From assembly GCF_000005505.3 (NCBI RefSeq), contig NC_016132.3:48436914-48500913 (forward strand): a stretch of 64,000 nucleotides of DNA. The letters are read 5' to 3'. The notes beneath the pieces are model-generated. The model had not been told where the DNA came from. It made no database searches and was given only the letters and a program-made list of their open reading frames with translations. This DNA is from Brachypodium distachyon (lineage: Eukaryota > Streptophyta > Magnoliopsida > Poales > Poaceae). This document shows, in pieces, positions 58,801 through 64,000 of this stretch. Made by a program: the position numbers and the translations under genes. Within the stretch, counting starts at the first letter, position 1; each line of letters begins with the position of its first letter.

Positions 58801-61550
58801 TCGTCATGACTCATGAGACATTAACCACACATTAATCCCATCTCGAGTTCTCATAAATTCAAGTTTAGAAACCCATCTCCTCATCTGACGTCCCACCTAA
58901 TGAGTCTGTGGCCTGTCCACGATGCTATACTCTGTCCCATACTTACTTTTTTCAAATTTTGTTGAAATTGATATTCTGTGGTGTGTTATGTGAGGTGGCT
59001 CTTTTTTCTCAATCCAATTGCACTGATTTGTAGTTGTAGATGCACTTAAACTATAAACTTATTTGCACTCCTTTTTGCAGTTAATTGCAGTTACTCTTTT
59101 TCTTTGTGGTCAGTGCAATTTTTCTAGTGACCTGCTGCAGTTGTGTAGTATCCTAATTATGATAAAGTTTTTCAGTCCAATTGCACCTCTTACTGCTGTT
59201 AGTTGCAGTTGCAATTTTTCTTTTAACCAGCTGCAATTGCACCTCTTAATGCAGTCAGTTGCATTTGCAAATTTTAATTGCATTCCAGTTTGTTGTTCCT
59301 TACCCGTTGATTCTGAATTTTGCTAACAAGATAGCTACAAAGGTCAATTGCATGTAATTTAATTGGTGCAATCTTGCATATAATCAAATGCAATTGCAGT
59401 TGTTCCCTTTTTGAATTGCATTCCAGTGTTCCTTACCTGTAGATTATGAATTTTGTTCAGAACAAAGATGCAAATTAATGTCAATTGTATGTATTTTACT
59501 TTGCGCAATCTGGCGTATAATCAAATGCAATTGCACGCGCTGGTGTGCGTCGGCGAGGAGTACGGGCCCGTAGAGGCTGGGCGGGTCAGTTTGCTTGTCG
59601 GCGTCGGAGTTTGCTCGCTCCCTTCCGGTGAATGTTTACCCCCTATTCTGCTTTGGTTAGCCTTGTTTCTTCAAGATTTTGCCTCTGATTTTTGCTAATC
59701 TTAATGTGGCTAGGAGAATTCAGGAAGGGCAAGACCATCTCTATCCTCTTCGGCATGTGTTTTTGGTTGCTTCCTTTGTACCCTTGCCGAAATGGGTGCT
59801 TTGGTTGCTGTAGTGATGTGTGTTGTACTCTTGTACTAGGTGTGATTGTGTGTTTTGAAGGCTGGCTTAGATGCAGTAGTGTAAATTTTAGGTTAGATTC
59901 ATGTTTGCTGCTGAATTTGTTAAAGTCTGTCCAATCTGGACTGCCTTTCAATTTAAATTTGCACCCTTCAGTGCTGCTTCTTTGTGTACTGATTTTAATT
60001 TAATTGCAGTGCTCTTAATATAGATTGCACCCTCTAAAAATACTGCAATTCTAGGGTCCATGCATTGCAATTGAATTGAATTCATGCTCTTTTGTTAGCT
60101 ACTGAAATTTTTGAATATGTCCAAACTGGACTACCTTTTTCAATAACAATTTGTACACACTAGTGCATCTTTAAATTCAACTATAGCCTTTTCATAATTG
60201 GAAAATGCACCGTCTAGTTCCTGTAGCACCTCGGTATACCTTCTGTTTTTGTCTATTTGTCGTTATCTCAATTGGTTCATCTTGTTTCAAAGAATGTCTC
60301 TCTTTTGAATTTTTGGTTTCTCATTTCCGTCACAGGTTCAATATTTTGATTCTGTCTAATTTGGTGAGCTTACCCCTGAAAATCCTGTCAAAGGGTCTTG
60401 CAATTTTATAGTGACAGCTGAAAATATCGATACCCACCGTGATTTAAATGCCCCAGCTGCCTCGGTGGCCTCTACAGGGTTCCATACTGAAATTAACACA
60501 TGTAAGACCCACTTTAGTTAACTCTCTTTTCAATCCCTTTTAAAATTGCACAGTTTCACTTGTGCAATTCCAGCACCCTAGTTAACTTCTTTTCGAAGTT
60601 TTTTGCACGCCCTGGCTAGTTTTTTTTGCATGTTTTGCAAAGGGGTAATTATATCATGCAGTTAGTGTAATTTTCAGCTTTTAGTCATTTTCTATTGTCT
60701 CAGTTTTAGTATTCGTAGTAGTCATTGATCTCAGTCGTTTGCTTTTGCCTTTCTCAGTTTTCTCGGTTGATTATCAGTAAAATTCCCAGTTTATCTCAGG
60801 AGTTGTGTCCCTATTTTTGCCTTGCTGTTAGTTTCAGTCTCGAGACACATAAGATTTTTCAGTGGTCATTTTTCAGCCTTTTGATTTACTCAGAGCCATG
60901 TCTTTAGTATCAGCATCTAATTTTGATCTACCTCCAGCCACAAGTATGCAGAATTTTGAGTCTCAGCCATTATCAATCTCAGGCCTCAGCTCTGTGTTTT
61001 TCGTCTAATTTCTTTTGTCTTATTTATAATCATTAATGTCTCTATGTGGGCTTCCTGTCCAATCCAGAAGAATTACTGTAGAGTTAGTATCAGTTTTCTA
61101 AATTTTTGGTCATAGGAAGTGTGGGTTAGGAAATGTATAAACTACAGCCTTCTATGCCGAGGGTCATGCGCCTGTAACTTGTACTAATTTCCCTGTTCCA
61201 ATTGTAGCTATACACAATTTGCATTTACATATCGATCTGCTATATGGGATCGTTTCTTCTAGATTTTTCTGACCGATACCCTTTTCTGATAGTTCTGTGC
61301 AATCAGACGGTAGCCCAGTGCAAAAGAGTACCAGAAGCAGGCCCAGAACAAAGTCACAGGAACAGAAGTTCTAAATTTCTGGAGGGAAATACACAATAGT
61401 CTTGGCTCTATTTCTGTCCCCTAGATGTAAGATGCGACGCATACAAAAAAGTGACTGCTTTTTTGTCTCAAACCAGACGACTGGATTTTACATAAATAAC
61501 AGGCGACCGATTTAAAGCCCAAAACCAGGCGTCGCTAGACAGACCCAATA
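55860..61550. repeat. Unclassified 5.7-kb repeat region with internal duplications
   Basis: The left edge has GGCGCCTGCTTTTCTG and ...AAACCAGGCGA; the right edge has ACAGGCGACCG...AAAACCAGGCGTCGC. Read inward, these could be diverged terminal inverted repeats. The flanks TGGACAG and TAGACAG could be a 7-bp duplication. Inside, a block at about 56325-57060 (CGGAGTTGCTTGCTTCC-TCGGTGAAT...AGGGCAAG...CATCTCCATC) recurs shorter at about 59590-59760 (CGGAGTTTGCTCGCTCCCTTCCGGTGAAT...GGGCAAGACCATCTCTATC). TGCAATTGCA-type words are frequent at 59080-60100. No transposase was recognised and all ORFs are short. Confidence 0.35.
59276..59534 (+). repeat. Tandem duplication, unit about 137 bp
   Basis: 59276-59397 and 59414-59534 are diverged copies. 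Both run AATTGCATTCCAGT...GTTCCTTACC(C/T)GT, GAATTTTG, GTCAATTG, GCAATCT, TATAATCAAATGCAATTGC. They lie inside the unclassified 5.7-kb region. Confidence 0.75.
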
Positions 61551-62106
61551 AATTATAGCAGCTGGAATAAAACGCACAAGTTCTCCGTTGACCGAGACGA
61601 CGACAAGTTATTGCTTTTGTTGCAAATTCCAATCCGTTCCACGTTCTAAGAGAAGGCTGGTAGTACGATGTTTAATTGCATACTGTATATATATCAAGGA
61701 AAGAAATACAGATGGTGCACAGGAGTACTCCGTACGACGCGCTTGTTCGGGAAGCTAGACACTTTCAATCGGTTGGAAAATGACTTTCGTCACACAAACT
61801 CATGTATTCTTTTCGTCAATAGGAGTAAGATCGATGAGATACAACGAGCCTTTACCGACTGCTAGGATCCATCCACAACGACACACAATGTCACACACAA
61901 ATTAGTCAATATTACTGCAAGCCTCGCACATTATTCGACCTCGCCATTGGCGCTCGAACAGAACACCTCAACTCGATACTTGTTTCCTCCGACATCCTAC
62001 GAAACAAACTCATACACACCACCAGATCGAGGACGGCAAGCAAATCAGATCAATTAGAGAATGAATCCCCACCAAATTTATCAGCATAATAGACCGACGA
62101 TGGATA
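61551..62106 (-). other. 3' region of the HAD phosphatase gene
   Basis: Presumed 3' UTR and spacer on the minus strand. No other gene or repeat end was seen. Confidence 0.4.
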
Positions 62107-62919
62107 TCAGACGTTCTTGACGCCGAGCGGCATGGGCATGCCGTCCTGGACGGCGGCGACCGGCAGCGACTCGAGCTTGCAGCAGTCGAGCGGCAACAGC
62201 CTGCTCTCCTCGACGAGCACCTTCCTGACGAGCCGCAGCAGCGTCTCCTCCATGTCCCCGCCGTCGCTCCATGGGTGCACCTCCGCCTGCAGCAGGCCCG
62301 GGTTCTCGCAGATGAGGTCCCACACGGGGAACCCCCTGCGCGGCATCACGAAGTCGTCCCTCCCGAGCCGCAGCGACGGGCAGTAGTCCCCGCGCCCGTC
62401 GCCCAGGTAGATGACCCGCTTGCCGACAGACGAGGCGCGGATGCGGTCGAGCACCTGGCCCTTGCACATGTTGGGCGGGCACGTGCCGACGCCGCACCCG
62501 TGGGGCGTCGCGTGGTACGGGCCGATCCGGAGGCGGCCGTCGGCGTCCACGAGGCTCGGGTTGGTGTTGATCTCGGAGAAGCAGCCGCGGAGGCCGTGGT
62601 GGTCGAGGATGGTCTCGATGAAGAAGCCGTTGGCGTCGCTGAGGACCCGGAGGTCGCAGCCGAGGCCGTAGGCGGCCTTGATGGCGGCCCCGACGCGCGG
62701 GTCGATCGGGGCCGACCTGAGCACCTCGGCCACGTCGTGGACGGTCTTGCCACGCGCGTGGAGCTCCCCCATCATCGTGTCGATGAGGGCGTTCCACGGC
62801 ATGGTGGGGAGGAGCCGGTCGAACAGCTCCGTGGCGCCGAGGCTGTCGACGACCCAGTTGTCGCTGTCCACGTCGATGATCGTCTTGTCGAAGTCGAACA
62901 CCACCACGACGCCGGCCAT
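62107..62919 (-). CDS. HAD-superfamily phosphatase, PHOSPHO1/PPsPase1-like, 270 aa, single exon
   Basis: Start ATG at 62919 gives MAGVVVVFDFDKTIIDVDSD. A longer frame to 63024 adds a His/Arg-rich stretch without family support. All HAD motifs are present: I, DFDKT with nucleophile Asp9 and Asp11; II, VLSDANG (Ser94); III, Lys153 in CPPNMCKG; IV, GDGRGDYCP (Asp174, Asp178). The CGVGTCPPNMCKG Cys-rich loop is typical of the PHOSPHO1 subgroup. In plants the group includes PS2/PPsPase1 and PECP1, phosphate-starvation-induced enzymes acting on pyrophosphate, phosphocholine, phosphoethanolamine or thiamine monophosphate. Which substrate applies cannot be read from sequence. Cytosolic, no signal peptide. 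Strongly GC-rich, as usual for single-exon grass genes. Frame and length normal. Confidence 0.92.
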   Translation of the reverse strand: MAGVVVVFDFDKTIIDVDSDNWVVDSLGATELFDRLLPTMPWNALIDTMMGELHARGKTVHDVAEVLRSAPIDPRVGAAIKAAYGLGCDLRVLSDANGFFIETILDHHGLRGCFSEINTNPSLVDADGRLRIGPYHATPHGCGVGTCPPNMCKGQVLDRIRASSVGKRVIYLGDGRGDYCPSLRLGRDDFVMPRRGFPVWDLICENPGLLQAEVHPWSDGGDMEETLLRLVRKVLVEESRLLPLDCCKLESLPVAAVQDGMPMPLGVKNV

Positions 62920-64000
62920 CTCGTCGATCGGGTGTGTGCAGACGGATTTGCAGTGGGTTTTGTGTCTGTGTGTGTGCGCACGAGAACGGTGTCTGAGCTC
63001 CTGACGAGGAAACGATCTGGGCACGGGGGGGTGTTTATATCTGCGTGCCCCGGGAGGCCGGAAGATGCCGAGGGAATATTACGAGACGATGCCTAACAAT
63101 AGTAGTAGGCGTCGGAATTACTGTGCGCGTTTCGGCGCGTTGGGAGATCCCATCTTAATTAGCTGCCTTTTTCCGGAAGCCGCGCGACGAATCGGTTTTG
63201 ATTTCGGGCTCCGGTTTTTGATGCCTTCGCATATGCGGGCGGGGGGTTGTGTTGCCTCGCGACGCATCGCACCAGTGGGTCGGCTAGCCTAGCACCGTGT
63301 GCCTCGCGCGGGGAGAATACGCGAGGAAGGAAGGAAGGACGGATCCGGAGGGGTTTCTGCATGTGCGAGGGGAATATCCTCTCTCGTGCCGTAGTGGAGT
63401 CACTTTCGCCGCGCGCATCCGGCTGCTGCTAGTCTCGCTCGTCCACACGCACCGAGGAATACTCCTTGCCGCGCATATCGGATATTGCTCTGATTCGAAC
63501 GCGCAGTCTTTGCTTTGCTTGGTTGTGTGCTAGTTCCAGAGAGTTAATGAGCAATATGCACGATAATTTCGCTGTTGTTTTTCTAAAAGAATAAGAACAG
63601 GACAGGGAGTTCTGCAGCAATGGGTGGTACCAAATGACATGTGACAAAAAGACTGATAGATTTCGTACGTGGGGCATCTCCCTAGTGGATATTCGATGGA
63701 TGCGGAGAATCTCCCGTGAGGAGGCCAGCAACCATTGGGGCGGCCCGCCCTGCTCCTTCCTGCCACTTTTGAACCACCATAAACGTGACTACGTGATGGA
63801 GTTTTCTTTTGCTCTTCGTCTTCTGGTTTCGTGGTCAATTTCACACACTGTTTTCGTTCATCACAAAAAAATGAGACGAGTTATCCGATTATCTTATGTG
63901 GGTCTAGCCCCTATTGCCCAGCGGCGTGACCGCGCGAGCCATATATATGTTCACAGTTATTTTATTCTCGTATAAAATAATCTCTAATTGTACTGACAGG
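62920..64000. other. Phosphatase promoter side and right-edge intergenic, no gene recognised
   Basis: The first about 100 bases are the presumed leader, with a CA/GT-rich patch. Beyond 63100 only short ORFs occur, none with a domain. I did not find a clear PHR1-binding (P1BS, GNATATNC) site by eye, but the scan was not exhaustive. Confidence 0.4.
63033..63039 (-). promoter_or_regulatory. Candidate TATA box of the HAD phosphatase gene
   Basis: TATAAAC on the minus strand, 114 bases upstream of the start codon, in otherwise GC-rich sequence. This gives a leader of about 80 bases, a normal spacing. Confidence 0.55.

Noticed and set aside
62275..63096. 273-codon plus-strand ORF opposite the HAD phosphatase
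   Set aside because: Antisense shadow of a GC-rich single-exon gene; Val/Glu/Ala/Asp-rich with no domain.

Overview
This window is nuclear DNA from a grass, most likely a Triticeae cereal (wheat, barley or Aegilops group). It has split genes with GT-AG introns, GC-rich start exons, and gene islands embedded in transposable-element debris. Stowaway MITEs with CTCCCTCCG arms are abundant, with Tourist-like MITEs, a Mutator-like element, LTR retrotransposon pieces and hAT remnants. No bacterial, organellar or CRISPR feature was seen. The species call is inference.

Layout. 48-592 (+): last three exons of a SULTR-type sulfate transporter. 1935-8202 (+): a Barentsz/MLN51 (exon-junction-complex) homologue carrying several inactivating lesions and two Tourist-like MITEs in introns. 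8.2-14.5 kb: no gene, with a cluster of degenerate Helitron-like repeats. 14787-16824 (+): small HMA-domain metal-binding protein, three exons. 17.1-24.4 kb: repeats, including a 903-bp Mutator-like element with long inverted repeats and a large LTR-like block. 24824-28386 (+): complete 15-exon HCF101 gene (plastid Fe-S carrier) with two GC-AG introns. 30112-31394 (+): class-3-type lipase like Arabidopsis At4g10955. 36040-43014 (+), with a 5' UTR exon near 33.1-33.3 kb: 1289-residue RING plus PHD protein like At4g10930. 43274-44512 (-): retroposon with poly(A) tail and 8-bp target duplication. 44950-46296 (-): A1 aspartic protease. 47031-49807 (-): mitochondrial complex I 20-kDa subunit (NDUFS7/PSST). 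51269-54327 (+): complete gag-only LTR retrotransposon with 595-bp LTRs. 54.3-61.6 kb: LTR-like sequence, then about 5.7 kb of unclassified, internally duplicated repeat. 62107-62919 (-): PHOSPHO1/PPsPase-type HAD phosphatase.

The genes do not form one pathway; they are unrelated housekeeping and stress-type genes. The strongest collinearity signal is the lipase followed by the RING/PHD gene, whose closest remembered Arabidopsis relatives have almost adjacent locus numbers. The most unusual material is transposon-derived: the gag-only LTR element with acidic repeats, the poly(A)-tailed retroposon with a long ORF but no recognisable reverse transcriptase, and the aspartic-protease leader made from a repeat that also sits inverted in the RING/PHD gene's leader intron. 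I found no convincing undescribed multi-gene system.

All exon boundaries were read by eye from splice consensus, reading phase and remembered family sequence. No alignment, transcript or database search was run.
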